From contig JBFHFS010000050.1 of NCBI GenBank assembly GCA_041583495.1, positions 1-36,883 of the forward strand: a stretch of DNA of 36,883 nt. Direction: 5' to 3'. Shown here piece after piece: positions 8,721 to 18,015 of the stretch. The notes under the pieces were generated by a model. It ran no database searches. It was given only the letters and a program-made list of their open reading frames with translations, and was not told where the DNA came from. Source of the DNA: JBFHFS01 sp041583495. GTDB taxonomy: Bacteria > Bacteroidota > Bacteroidia > Bacteroidales > Marinilabiliaceae. Numbering within the stretch: the stretch's first letter is position 1; each line of letters opens with the position of its first letter. A program made the position numbers and the translations under genes.

Positions 8721-8821
8721 TTCACAGACTGAGTTCTTTTTCAAATCTCTTTTAAGAATTAAAGGTCAATCTCAAAACCATCAACACCGGCAACAAGAAA
8801 TCATCATAAAACAATTAAGTT

Positions 8822-9841
8822 ATGAAGTCAATCCGCATCCTATGGGTCTCCGCCCTGTTTACCCTTCTGCTGGGTTCCTGCGTGCCCTTGAGGCAATTTC
8901 AGGATTTAGAAAAGCAGAATCATTCTCTTTCCGCCCAGCTAGACCAGTTAAGCAGTGAAGGCGAGTTGTTGAATGGCAAGAATGAAGAACTGCAGAAGCT
9001 CTCCGATCAACTCAAAGCCAGTGTTTCACATCTGGCCGCCGATACGCTCCGGCTAAGTCGCGACCGGCAGGATTGTCAGGATCAGCTCGCAAGGCTCAGG
9101 GATGAATATGACCAACTCCTAACACAACTACGCAACCAGACAGGGGCAGGAAACTCACAGGATTTGTTGAGTTATCTGCAGAATCTACAGGAAGAGTTAC
9201 AGGCCAGGGAAGATGCCCTGCGCAAGGCCGAGCGTGACCTGGCCGTGGGCCAGAAGGAACTCTCAGCGGCCACCGAGTCCCTCAAGTCGACCCAGGGCCG
9301 GCTAAGCAGCCAAAGCCTGCGTCTCAAAGAGCTGGAACAGGCTCTGGCACGGAAGGACAGCGCCAGCAATGCCTTGCGTCAGGCAGTGGCCGATGCCCTT
9401 ACCGGTTTTGACAAGAGTCAGCTGAACGTACACATCAAGAACGGAAAGGTGTATGTCTCCATGGAAGAAAAACTCCTCTTCAGCTCCGGCAGTTATCAGG
9501 TAGGTTCAGAAGGGGCCACCGCCATCCGGAAGGTGGCAGAGGTTCTGGCCGGCAATCCCAGCATCAACGTCATGATTGAAGGACATACCGACCCCGACCC
9601 CTACCGCAGCAGTGTTCTTCTCGACAACTGGGATCTGAGTGTTAAAAGGGCCACTTCCGTCACCCGCATACTACTGGAAAACAAAAATATAGAAGCCTCC
9701 AGAATCATTGCCGCCGGCCGGGGTGAATTTGTCCCGGTAACCTCCAACGCCACGGCCGCGGGTAAGCAGAAGAACCGACGCACCGAGATCATTCTTACCC
9801 CCCAGCTCGATCAGATATTAAACATTCTGGAAACCCGTTAA
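8822..9841 (+). CDS. OmpA-family lipoprotein with a long coiled coil
   Basis: The 339-residue protein has a lipoprotein signal peptide with lipobox LGSC, putting the lipid anchor on Cys20. Residues about 30-190 are charged heptad repeats predicted to form a coiled coil (for example LEKQNHSLSAQLDQLSSEGELL). An OmpA C-terminal peptidoglycan-binding domain occupies about 205-325, with LFSSGSYQV, the core IEGHTDPDPY, NWDLSVKRATSVTRIL, AGRGEF and KNRRTEI. Proteins of this build tie the outer membrane to the cell wall, with the coil as a periplasmic spacer. The next gene begins 2 bases after the stop. Some Bacteroidota homologues help gliding or envelope integrity, but nothing here shows that. Confidence 0.9.
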   Translation: MKSIRILWVSALFTLLLGSCVPLRQFQDLEKQNHSLSAQLDQLSSEGELLNGKNEELQKLSDQLKASVSHLAADTLRLSRDRQDCQDQLARLRDEYDQLLTQLRNQTGAGNSQDLLSYLQNLQEELQAREDALRKAERDLAVGQKELSAATESLKSTQGRLSSQSLRLKELEQALARKDSASNALRQAVADALTGFDKSQLNVHIKNGKVYVSMEEKLLFSSGSYQVGSEGATAIRKVAEVLAGNPSINVMIEGHTDPDPYRSSVLLDNWDLSVKRATSVTRILLENKNIEASRIIAAGRGEFVPVTSNATAAGKQKNRRTEIILTPQLDQILNILETR

Positions 9842-9843
9842 CT

Positions 9844-10878
9844 ATGTGGCACTCAACAAGAGCGCGACAAAACAATGCATTGGAATACCTGCGCACGCTC
9901 TCTTTCGCACGTCTCCTAAATGTCACCAGGCTCCTGGCCGGCTACCTCGCCTCGCGGGTAACCCGAAAGCCAATGATGTGGGGTGCCCCATTCACCCTGT
10001 CAACCGAACCCTCGGGTCACTGTCAGCTAAGTTGCCCCGAATGCCCCACCGGGGCCGGAACCCTGACAAGGCCGAAGGGCCTCATGACCCTGGAGATATT
10101 CCAGCAAGTGCTTGAACAATCGGCTCCCCAGCTGATGTATCTCAACCTGTTTTTTCAGGGGGAGCCCCTCCTCAATAAAAAGGTGGCCGGGATGGCGCGG
10201 TTGGCCCGGCAACGGAAGATCTACACCACCCTCAGCACCAATGGTCTTTTGCTGGACACAGCCATGTGCGAGGCCCTGGTAACGGCGGGTGTTTCCCGGA
10301 TGATAATCTCCCTGGACGGCATCACACAAGGTACTTATGAAAAATACCGCAGAGGAGGCCAGGTGGCCGAGGTGAAAAGTGGCATTCAGCGCCTGCTGGC
10401 TACCCGAAAAAAAATGGGCTCCAGACATCCTCTGGTGGTGGTTCAGGTGCTGGCCTTCGAACACAACCAGAGTGAATTACCAGCGATAAAACAATGGTGT
10501 CTCCGGCAAGGGGTCGATAAGCTGGAGGTTAAATCGGCACAGATCTATGGATTAACAGTGAATGAAACCAAACCACCTCAGGCGGCAAAACTGTCGAGAT
10601 ACAAACAGGGATCCCGGGGTCAACTTCAATTTAAGAGGCCCATGTACAACCACTGCTGGCGACAGTGGAGCAGTGCGGTGATCGCCTGGGACGCCACCCT
10701 GGCTCCCTGCTGCTACGATAAAGACCTTAACTATTCCCCCGGAAACCTGAAAACCCAATCCCTCAAAACCCTTTGGCAGGGACCAACCCTGACCTCATTC
10801 AGAAGGCAGATACTAAAGGATAAGAGCCAAATAGAAATCTGCAACAACTGTCCGGAGGGACGTAAGTTTTTACTTTAA
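9844..10878 (+). CDS. Radical SAM protein with SPASM domain
   Basis: The 344-residue protein carries the radical SAM cluster motif CxxxCxxC as Cys60, Cys64 and Cys67 (HCQLSCPEC). It also has the glycine-rich FFQGEPLL and the STNG and SLDG strands of the partial TIM barrel. The C-terminal segment has Cys271, Cys289-Cys290, Cys333 and Cys336 (CNNCPEG), the pattern of a SPASM auxiliary iron-sulfur region. Such enzymes modify peptides or proteins (anaerobic sulfatase or peptide maturases) or small molecules. No short precursor peptide or sulfatase gene is adjacent. It starts 2 bases after the OmpA lipoprotein stop and must be coexpressed with it. Its substrate is unknown. Confidence 0.9.
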   Translation: MWHSTRARQNNALEYLRTLSFARLLNVTRLLAGYLASRVTRKPMMWGAPFTLSTEPSGHCQLSCPECPTGAGTLTRPKGLMTLEIFQQVLEQSAPQLMYLNLFFQGEPLLNKKVAGMARLARQRKIYTTLSTNGLLLDTAMCEALVTAGVSRMIISLDGITQGTYEKYRRGGQVAEVKSGIQRLLATRKKMGSRHPLVVVQVLAFEHNQSELPAIKQWCLRQGVDKLEVKSAQIYGLTVNETKPPQAAKLSRYKQGSRGQLQFKRPMYNHCWRQWSSAVIAWDATLAPCCYDKDLNYSPGNLKTQSLKTLWQGPTLTSFRRQILKDKSQIEICNNCPEGRKFLL

Positions 10879-10905
10879 CAACGTCAAAAGAGGTTAATAC
10901 CCAAA

Positions 10906-11081
10906 TGGAGCGGTTCTCGCATTCCTGTATTATCGGGAATCCGGAAAGGGTAGAGTTTTCGCCTGAAAAAAGATGAAACCCAACACATTCTGCTTCCCCC
11001 GGCAAACCGGGGTTAAAGGTTACGAAAGCGATAGTTCGCTGAGCTCAAACCGCTCCAACCAGCTAAAAACTACTTTTTTTT
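10906..11081 (+). ncRNA. Candidate structured RNA or leader element
   Basis: TGGAGCGGTT (10906-10915) pairs perfectly with AACCGCTCCA (11048-11057), closing a region of 152 bases. CTC (10916-10918) can continue the helix with GAG (11041-11043) across a bulge. Inside are four further stems: ATTCC/GGAAT (10921-10940), TTTTC/GAAAA (10956-10969), CCCCGG/CCGGGG with a CAAA loop (10997-11012), and AGCGA/TCGCT (11027-11040). Eight T residues follow at 11074-11081, so a plus-strand transcript could end there. It could be a separate small RNA, an operon 3' end, or a leader of the kinase gene at 11204. I could not assign it to a known RNA family. The rest of the 325-base gap holds only a near-match -7 element (TATCTTTA, 11156-11163). 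Confidence 0.4.
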
Positions 11082-11203
11082 ATCGGTAATTGCTTTAAAA
11101 TTAAGATCCCTGCATTTTTTTGACCAAAAGAACGAATTTTCCCACCTAGAATATCTATCTTTAAACGGCTGTATAATAACCCCAAACGTTAAGCATTTTT
11201 AGA

Positions 11204-13030
11204 ATGGGCGAATCCCCCGACCCTTTATTGTTTCGTAAAATCAGAGCCTTTATCAACCGGCGTCTGGGTCCAGTAAGGATTTCCGGAAAAGGGATTGACT
11301 ACTGGCACGAACGGGTATTCCACTATTTGTCCATCGGCATTATATTCCTGGGGGTGTTTGCCTATCTTTACTACACTCTTCTTTTTGTTATCAACCAACA
11401 GATTTCATTTGCCCTTTATTCCACTTTTGCATTTTTCACCACCATACTGGTTGTATCCGTTCAGCGCATTCCCCTTAAATTCAGAGTCGCCTGGTTACTA
11501 CTCGTATTTTACCTGACGGGTTGTATCCTCCTTTTTGCAGGGGCCTACACATTACCTGCCATGCTGTTTTTCCTTGCCTACTCCATAATGGCAGTGACGG
11601 TAGCAGGATGGGCAGCAGCTCTGCGATCCATTGGCTTCAACGCACTGGCTCTTTTGGCCGGAGGTTTTTACTGGCACACCACCGGAAACCAGCCCTCTTC
11701 AGCCGCCATTAACTTAAGCACCTATATCGACCTCTCGGTCAGCTTTGTTTTATTGAATATGGTGATAACCATCCCCCTGATCTCAATGGTTAATGGGTTA
11801 GTGTTCAACCTCAACAAGGAAAAACGTTACCAAAGCCTTCTCTCCATCGGACAAACCAAGCTAGACCAGGCGGTAAATAAAGCAGAAGAATCGGATAAGC
11901 TTAAGACGGCATTCCTCTCTAATATGTCTCATGAAATCAGAACCCCGATGAATGCCATTCTGGGGTTTTCCAATCTGCTCTCCCATCCCGATATTGGGTC
12001 GCCAGAGAAGGAAGAGTTCGTGGAATTAATCAAGCACAACGGCAATTGCCTGATGACCCTGGTCGATGATATCATCGACATCTCCAAAATCGAGAGCGGC
12101 CAGTTCAGGATAAAAAACGGAACCTGTCAACTGCATCAACTGCTGGACGACATCCACCGCTCGTTCACCGAAGATATGCTTAGAAGAGGCATCTCCAACA
12201 TTCAGTTTTATCTCAAAAAAGGCATCTCCGAAACCAACATACAAATACTCATCGACGGGCCAAGGCTGGAAAAGGTCCTGTCGAGTCTTTTGAGCAATGC
12301 CATCAAATTCACCGACAAGGGTTTTATTGAATTTGGGTACAAACATACCAGCAACCAGTTCCTGGAATTCTATGTGAAGGATACCGGGATAGGCCTGCCA
12401 AAGGGAAAAGAGAAGGAGGTTTTTAACCGTTTTTACAAAGGACAACCCGAGCATCAACGTCTCTACGGGGGCACCGGCATCGGTCTCACCATTGCCCAGA
12501 ACCTGGTGGAACTCATGGGTGGCGAAATATGGGTGGAATCCCAGCCAATGGCCGGAACATCGGTCTATTTTACCATTCCATTCCAACGACTGGGAACTGC
12601 CCCGGGAGCAGAAGCCACAGAGAAAAAACAGGCTTCCATCAACTGGGAGGGCAAAACCTTTTTGGTTGCAGAAGACGAAGAAGACAACTTCCGATATCTG
12701 GAAGTGGCCCTTTCGCTAAGCAAGGCAAGCCTCATCTGGGCCCGTGACGGCGAGGAAGCGGTCGATCTTTTTCAGAAAAGTCATCACATCGACCTGGTGC
12801 TGATGGACATCAAAATGCCCAAAATGGACGGTTACCAGGCCACCCATGCCATTAAAGCCATCAAGCCCGAGGTTCCGGTCATTGCACAAACAGCCTATTC
12901 GCTCGCCGAGGAGAAGGACAAATCCATTAAGGCCGGCTGTGATGGTTACATAGCCAAACCCATAAACTATAAAGACCTCCTGAACCTAATTCAACAATCG
13001 TTGTTGAACAGAGACCTCCCCACTGCTTAA
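11204..13030 (+). CDS. Membrane-bound hybrid sensor histidine kinase/response regulator
   Basis: The 608-residue protein starts with a cytoplasmic leader and about six membrane segments (residues about 38-200), with no large periplasmic domain. A short coil leads to a HisKA domain with the phospho-acceptor His243 in NMSHEIRTPMNAILGF. The ATPase domain follows: N-box SSLLSNAIKFTDKG, G1 DTGIGLP, F-box FNRFYKG, G2 GGTGIGLTIA. A C-terminal receiver domain has acidic residues EDEEDN, the phospho-acceptor Asp535 in LMDIKMPKMDG, and the conserved lysine in YIAKPI. The receiver probably passes phosphate to, or takes it from, a partner encoded elsewhere, since no output domain is present. The signal is unknown; the multi-span sensor suggests a membrane-associated cue. 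Confidence 0.93.
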   Translation: MGESPDPLLFRKIRAFINRRLGPVRISGKGIDYWHERVFHYLSIGIIFLGVFAYLYYTLLFVINQQISFALYSTFAFFTTILVVSVQRIPLKFRVAWLLLVFYLTGCILLFAGAYTLPAMLFFLAYSIMAVTVAGWAAALRSIGFNALALLAGGFYWHTTGNQPSSAAINLSTYIDLSVSFVLLNMVITIPLISMVNGLVFNLNKEKRYQSLLSIGQTKLDQAVNKAEESDKLKTAFLSNMSHEIRTPMNAILGFSNLLSHPDIGSPEKEEFVELIKHNGNCLMTLVDDIIDISKIESGQFRIKNGTCQLHQLLDDIHRSFTEDMLRRGISNIQFYLKKGISETNIQILIDGPRLEKVLSSLLSNAIKFTDKGFIEFGYKHTSNQFLEFYVKDTGIGLPKGKEKEVFNRFYKGQPEHQRLYGGTGIGLTIAQNLVELMGGEIWVESQPMAGTSVYFTIPFQRLGTAPGAEATEKKQASINWEGKTFLVAEDEEDNFRYLEVALSLSKASLIWARDGEEAVDLFQKSHHIDLVLMDIKMPKMDGYQATHAIKAIKPEVPVIAQTAYSLAEEKDKSIKAGCDGYIAKPINYKDLLNLIQQSLLNRDLPTA

Positions 13031-13044
13031 GGCGATCATCGCCT
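13030..13044 (+). other. Hairpin at the kinase stop codon
   Basis: AGGCGA (13030-13035) and TCGCCT (13039-13044) form a 6-bp stem around a 3-base loop, starting at the last base of the kinase stop. No T-run follows, so it is at best a weak terminator or a stability element ahead of the next gene. Confidence 0.35.
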
Positions 13045-13077
13045 GTATAGTTGCTCCTTAACGTTAATTTGCGTGCC

Positions 13078-13920
13078 ATGAAAAACTGGAGTCGCCTCTT
13101 TTCCGTTCCAAAAGCCATCATCGCCGTTGTCCATATCGGGGCCCTGCCGGGCACTCCGCGATCCACACATACCGTCGACCAGCTTTTTGATCTGGCCCTG
13201 GAGGAAGCCCTGGTGTATCAGGAAGAAGGAGTGGATGCCATCATGATCGAAAACATGCATGATCTCCCCTACATGCATCGGAACGTTGGGCCCGAGATAA
13301 CCGCCAGCATGGCCGTAATTGCCTGCCGTTTAAAGAAATCCCTTAATCTTCCCATGGGTATTCAAATCCTGGCGGCCGCCAATCACGAATCTTTAGCCGT
13401 TGCACAAGCGGCCGGTCTGGATTTTATCCGAGCCGAAGGATTTATTTCAAGCCATATTTCCGATGAAGGGTTTATGGATGGCTGCGCAGGGCCTCTGATG
13501 AGATACCGCAAAAACATTGGTGCCGAAGGCATCGCCATCTTTACCGACATCAAAAAGTGCCCCAACACCAGACCCATCAACCCCGACCAAAACGCGGTGG
13601 ACATGGCTAAAGCCGCCCTCTTTTTCATGAGCTACGGCATTGTGGTTACAGGTGCCGCCACAGGCCAGTCCGTCGATATCGCAGAACTCAAGGAAATTGA
13701 TGCCATCGTTAACATACCCATTCTGATAGGATCGGGCATCACACCCGCCAACCTGGCTCAATATTGGGGACTGGCCAATGGTTTTATCGTTGGGAGTTGC
13801 TTAAAGGAAGACGGCTATTGGGGCAATCCCGTAGACCGACTGAGGGTACGCAGCTTCATGACATTGGTTAACCGACTCAGAGAAAAGGAAATACCCTCCA
13901 TCTCCAGGAAAAAGGGTTAG
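13078..13920 (+). CDS. BtpA/SgcQ-family TIM-barrel protein
   Basis: From the ATG at 13078 the protein has 280 residues; an in-frame TTG at 13051 would add nine unlikely residues. Family blocks are visible: AIIAVVHIGALPGTPRST at the N terminus, VDAIMIENMHDLPY, ILAAANHESLAVAQAAGLDFIRAEGF, FTDIKKCPNTRPI, VVTGAATGQSVD and ILIGSGITPANLAQYW. BtpA was named for a role in photosystem I accumulation in cyanobacteria, and SgcQ is an E. coli relative. Most members are in non-photosynthetic organisms and their reaction is unknown. The glycine-rich C-terminal strands suggest a phosphate-binding site as in other TIM barrels. It follows the histidine kinase by 47 bases, so cotranscription is possible. Confidence 0.88.
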   Translation: MKNWSRLFSVPKAIIAVVHIGALPGTPRSTHTVDQLFDLALEEALVYQEEGVDAIMIENMHDLPYMHRNVGPEITASMAVIACRLKKSLNLPMGIQILAAANHESLAVAQAAGLDFIRAEGFISSHISDEGFMDGCAGPLMRYRKNIGAEGIAIFTDIKKCPNTRPINPDQNAVDMAKAALFFMSYGIVVTGAATGQSVDIAELKEIDAIVNIPILIGSGITPANLAQYWGLANGFIVGSCLKEDGYWGNPVDRLRVRSFMTLVNRLREKEIPSISRKKG

Positions 13921-14022
13921 TCCAGAACAGGCAACCCTGGTCACATTCAAACCCACTTAGAAAGTCCATCGCACCACCTGCCCATTAATTATGTGCCTTC
14001 ACCCCGCACCAACGCGGAAGCC

Positions 14023-16512
14023 TCAGAAGGAAGAGCGTTTCCGCCACCCCCAATAGGCAGCCAACAAAAGAATTAAAAGGCCACCAATAATGGCCAGCAC
14101 CTTTCCACGGAAGAACGAATCGGGTTCAAAGACAAACTCAATGGTATGATTTCCGGCCGGAACCATCAGACCTCTTAAGATGTAATTCACTCTTTTTATC
14201 TCCGTTTCCTTCCCGTCGATATAGGCCTTCCAACCTTTAGGATAATAGATATCACTAAAGACAGCCGGCTGCTCAACCGACGATTCGGAGGTATAGACCA
14301 ACTTATCGGGTGCATATTTGGTTAGTTCAAGGGTACCCCCGGAGGCACTCTGCCGGAAGCCGGCCCATTGGCCAGCCCACTCCGCCCTCACAACGGCCGT
14401 TGTTAACGGGTCTATTTTCCCAATGGCCGCCAACTCATCCTCTGCAGAGTCCACGACCTTCACATCCCCAACAAACCAGGCATTTCCCAACGCGTAAGGA
14501 TTTGTCAGGGGTCGCTGACCAGGGTTATAAATCACGTATCTGGTATTGATCATATTCAACACAGGCATGCGGGCCAACAGCGAATCGGCCATTTCAGGTT
14601 GTCCCCCGTTTTTGAACAGGCCCAGGAGCGACTGCCAATCATTTTGCAGATAGCGATCGATCACATCCTGATAGATATGTAACTTGGCACCATGGTACCC
14701 CCCAACAGATTTGTGAAAATAGGAGGTATTAACTTCCGTGAAGGGGTTCCTGTAAATAGAAAACACCCGGATATAGGGATCCTCATCCGAAAGAATATAT
14801 TCATCGGCCACGGAACTCTGAAACTCCTGCGACTTGGTTCGGGGAGCCACAAAGTCCTCATTGTCAAGATATCGCTTATCCACTGACCACAGATCTACTA
14901 AAACGAGCAACACCAACCCGGGCAAAAGATATTTTTTTGAAAGACGATTGGTGGCATAGAGCCAAATCGAACCACTTCCCAGCAGGATGAAGAAAAACGA
15001 GCGGAGAGCATCCGCCTTAAGCAGGCTGGCTCTGGCCATCTGCATGTTTTGAATAACCAAATCGATGGCTGCTGCCTGCTGAGGCATGGCCTGCTTTTGC
15101 TGGCCAAGCGCCAGCAACTCCTGTTCACTCAAAAAGTCAAAGAAGGAACCAGGGAAGAGATAAAACAGAAGCGAAACGCCCCCGGTAAGGCCAAAAGCGA
15201 GCAGAAACAAATTAGATTTCTCGCGGATAAAGGCCGGATTACCAACAATCCTGTTCAAGCCCAAAAGACCCAGCAAAGGAATGGTCACCGTGGCCACCAC
15301 CAGTGCCATTTCCACCGTACGAAACTTATTATAGAGAGGAAAATGATCGAACATAAAATAGTTAAACCACTCCAGATTGCTCCCCCACGAAAGAAGAATG
15401 GATAAAACCGTTGCTCCCAGCAGCCACCATCGGCCAGGCTCTCTATAGAAGAAGAGGCCCAGCACAAAAAAGAAACAAACCAGGGCCCCGACATATACAG
15501 GCCCCGAGGTAAAGGGTTTGCTACCCCAATATTGCGATTGTCCGCCCACTACATTGCGAAACTGGGCATCCACCTTTTGCATCACCTCTGCATCGTTGGC
15601 AATGGCCTCGGAGGCCCCTCCCATCAGGTTTGGAACCAACAGGGTAAAAGTCTCCATCTTTCCATAGCTCCAGGCAAAGGCATAATCGCGATCCAGCCCG
15701 TTTTTAACGGTGTTTGAGTGGGACACCGGCAATTCGGAAGCACCCCGGATGCTGAATTTTCCATATTCATAGGTGGGCCAAAGACTGGAGAGATTGGGCA
15801 GGATGGCCAACACGGCCGCTGCGATCAACCACCCCGAGCGGGTCATAAAATCCACCAGCTGCCCGTTGCGCCAGGCATAAATCAGCTGTGCCACCATCAA
15901 CACCAATACCAACAGGAAAAGATAGTAGGTGATTTGAACATGGTTATAGGCAATCTGAGCCCCCAGCGCAATGGTGGTAAACAGCGCGCCCACCACCTTA
16001 TCGCGGTTAAGGGTATACAGGATGCCAGCCACCACAGGGCCCATCAGGGCAATGGCATAGGCCTTGGTAATATGGCCTGCCATTATGATGATGATATTAT
16101 AAGAGCCAAAAGCAAAAGCCACCGCCCCCAATACAGCTAACCACCGATTGATACGCAGGCTGCGGAGCAGGACATAAAATCCCAGCAAATAAAGAAACAC
16201 GATGGCGGCAGTTTGGTAAGGTAACCCCAACCTTACCAACCGGTTAAAATAACTGAATATATTAGCCGAGGAATCCCCTTTAATCTGAAAGGCAGGCATT
16301 CCACCAAACATGGAGTTGGTCCACATGGCATTTTCGCCGGTCTCGGCTTCATACTGCGTTAGCTCCTGCGCCATCCCTATGGCATGGGTATTATCCATTT
16401 GGGGCAACTGAAAGCCTTTTAATACGGGACTGAAATAAGCCAGACTAAGTGCCACAAAAAGAAGCACAACACCCAGAAAATTAATAGCAGGTTTGAATTT
16501 TTCTATCTTCAT
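14023..16512 (-). CDS. Large YfhO-like membrane protein
   Basis: The protein has 829 residues from the ATG at 16512; the longer frame starts at a TTG. About a dozen hydrophobic segments lie in the first 550 residues. A soluble, strand-rich domain follows at about 600-800, then one final membrane segment before WGWRKRSSF. The N-terminal YFSPVLKGFQLPQMDNTHAIGMAQEL and the loop NSMFGGMPAFQI resemble YfhO-family proteins, which have a GT-C-like plan and are linked to glycosylation of wall polymers in Firmicutes. The late VVPAGNHTIEFVFEPDSFFRG-like tail is typical of Bacteroidota homologues. Together with the deacetylase and acylphosphatase genes upstream it forms a minus-strand run. Donor and acceptor are unknown. 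Confidence 0.8.
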   Translation of the reverse strand: MKIEKFKPAINFLGVVLLFVALSLAYFSPVLKGFQLPQMDNTHAIGMAQELTQYEAETGENAMWTNSMFGGMPAFQIKGDSSANIFSYFNRLVRLGLPYQTAAIVFLYLLGFYVLLRSLRINRWLAVLGAVAFAFGSYNIIIIMAGHITKAYAIALMGPVVAGILYTLNRDKVVGALFTTIALGAQIAYNHVQITYYLFLLVLVLMVAQLIYAWRNGQLVDFMTRSGWLIAAAVLAILPNLSSLWPTYEYGKFSIRGASELPVSHSNTVKNGLDRDYAFAWSYGKMETFTLLVPNLMGGASEAIANDAEVMQKVDAQFRNVVGGQSQYWGSKPFTSGPVYVGALVCFFFVLGLFFYREPGRWWLLGATVLSILLSWGSNLEWFNYFMFDHFPLYNKFRTVEMALVVATVTIPLLGLLGLNRIVGNPAFIREKSNLFLLAFGLTGGVSLLFYLFPGSFFDFLSEQELLALGQQKQAMPQQAAAIDLVIQNMQMARASLLKADALRSFFFILLGSGSIWLYATNRLSKKYLLPGLVLLVLVDLWSVDKRYLDNEDFVAPRTKSQEFQSSVADEYILSDEDPYIRVFSIYRNPFTEVNTSYFHKSVGGYHGAKLHIYQDVIDRYLQNDWQSLLGLFKNGGQPEMADSLLARMPVLNMINTRYVIYNPGQRPLTNPYALGNAWFVGDVKVVDSAEDELAAIGKIDPLTTAVVRAEWAGQWAGFRQSASGGTLELTKYAPDKLVYTSESSVEQPAVFSDIYYPKGWKAYIDGKETEIKRVNYILRGLMVPAGNHTIEFVFEPDSFFRGKVLAIIGGLLILLLAAYWGWRKRSSF

Positions 16513-16611
16513 TGGTAACAAAAGGTTGTGGTTTAGAATCCGAAAGATAAGTAAAGTTCATGAAGTAACGGGAGGCAGCGGACAGGAAAGCGTGAAGAAA
16601 GTGGGAGGACT

Positions 16612-17997
16612 TCACAGTCCGTTCCGATCGATCAGCATCCAGGCCTCCGCCCCTGTCACAGACTCCACACCGGGGCGTGCCCAGCTCTCACACAACTGCC
16701 GGTATATTTTTTTTATCCCGGGCTGCAACCATTCATTGGTTCGGCAACTGTGCCACAGAACATTAAACAATCCGTTGAACTTAATCACTTCATCCAATAA
16801 TTTATTAGAGACCTGAAGCACCTCTTCCAATTTCAATTTCCGGTGGCCAAACAAGGAGGTGTCCATCCAGGCCATGGGTATTACATAAAAGGGAATCATG
16901 GTCTGCCGGTCATGATCAAAAGGTTTAAATGGCCAGCAGTAGCTGTTACGGAAGCCCTCGCGTGCCGCGAAACCCAGTCCGGCATCGTATTTAAGCCCCG
17001 CAGCCAATTCGTTATGGTAGAGCTGCGGCAGATGGCCCTTCAAAAAATGCTGGCGGACGCCCAGAGGAGCATACCCAAAGCATCGCTTAAAATGAATCAC
17101 TGCAACCTTCAATTCATCAACCTCTTCGGATGCTTTAAAGGAACCATGCAAGCCCACCTCGCACCCACCCATCCGAAGCCGGTCCACCATCTCTCTGAGA
17201 CGTTTCTCTTCCATCCGGTAAGGGGCGTCCTCAGGACTCCCATCCCGGTTAAGGAAATACCAGGTGGAAGAAAAACCATGCGAACGCTCCACCTCCCTGA
17301 AAAAGTCAAAGCTCCAAAAGGGATCTTTCCTTTTGGAGCGGGGCCTAACCATTTTCCGGAAGCCATCCACGGCCATCTTCAGATGAACCTTTCCTTCAGT
17401 CTCTCCGGGCTTTAAGCCCATCCACTGAAGCCCCCTGAAAACCACAGAACGCCATGAATAGAAATCCACCCGATCCACGTCATGGGTTATCATCAATCCG
17501 GCCTGCCCAAATGGTTGTCGCTTTTCCAGCACAATCCCCTGCAACGCGGCAAAGGCAATTAACCCATCCACGATTAAACTAAAATAGTAGTTAACCACAG
17601 GTTTATCGATGATATTCAGTTGTTTTTGAATAGAAAAATCATAATCGAACCGGCCGTATGAATCCTGTTTGTCAGCCTGTTCCCATTCTGCCCGGCCACT
17701 AAGAAGATAAAAGGCCGACTTGAGAAGGTCATGGTAAAAAATCAGGTCCCCGCGCCCGGAAAGGGACCAGATATCAGAGGTTTCAGAAAGGGGGAATAAG
17801 ACGGGAACCCCTTCTTCTATCCAGACAAGAGACTGCGGATTAAAGGCACGATCAGACAGGGGCATCAGCACCGAGGGGCTTGCATCCGGCCGTTCACCGA
17901 ACCGGAGAAAAGGCCTGATTTGCTGAAACCCTTTTATATGAAACGCCAGATGGTGCAACACATACTCGATCTCTTTATCATTGAGTACTCTTTTCAT
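16612..17997 (-). CDS. NodB-type polysaccharide deacetylase-family protein
   Basis: The protein has 461 residues. An unassigned N-terminal region of about 160 residues precedes a NodB-like domain. That domain has the metal and catalytic aspartates in THDVD (171-175), a histidine in CEVGLHGSF (about His284), an arginine in GVRQHFLK, and a late histidine in VLWHSC. The second motif has a single histidine rather than the classical HxxxH, so the activity may differ from chitin or peptidoglycan deacetylases. No signal peptide is visible, suggesting a cytoplasmic or precursor-modifying role in glycan synthesis. The acylphosphatase stop lies 18 bases upstream of its start, and the YfhO-like gene follows after 99 bases. 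Confidence 0.8.
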   Translation of the reverse strand: MKRVLNDKEIEYVLHHLAFHIKGFQQIRPFLRFGERPDASPSVLMPLSDRAFNPQSLVWIEEGVPVLFPLSETSDIWSLSGRGDLIFYHDLLKSAFYLLSGRAEWEQADKQDSYGRFDYDFSIQKQLNIIDKPVVNYYFSLIVDGLIAFAALQGIVLEKRQPFGQAGLMITHDVDRVDFYSWRSVVFRGLQWMGLKPGETEGKVHLKMAVDGFRKMVRPRSKRKDPFWSFDFFREVERSHGFSSTWYFLNRDGSPEDAPYRMEEKRLREMVDRLRMGGCEVGLHGSFKASEEVDELKVAVIHFKRCFGYAPLGVRQHFLKGHLPQLYHNELAAGLKYDAGLGFAAREGFRNSYCWPFKPFDHDRQTMIPFYVIPMAWMDTSLFGHRKLKLEEVLQVSNKLLDEVIKFNGLFNVLWHSCRTNEWLQPGIKKIYRQLCESWARPGVESVTGAEAWMLIDRNGL

Positions 17998-18015
17998 CCG
18001 GTAAAGGCCAGGGAC

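Noticed and set aside
8650..8958. Plus-strand frame of 102 codons overlapping the OmpA lipoprotein start
   Set aside because: It covers the promoter region and overlaps the clear lipoprotein signal peptide in another frame.
10906..11057. tRNA- or tmRNA-like ends (minus strand GGAGCGG and CCGCTCCA)
   Set aside because: No anticodon arm, T-loop consensus or terminal CCA in the right place.
14310..16140. Several plus-strand frames opposite the YfhO-like gene
   Set aside because: They are short shadows of a membrane-protein gene, with no start signals or recognisable domains.
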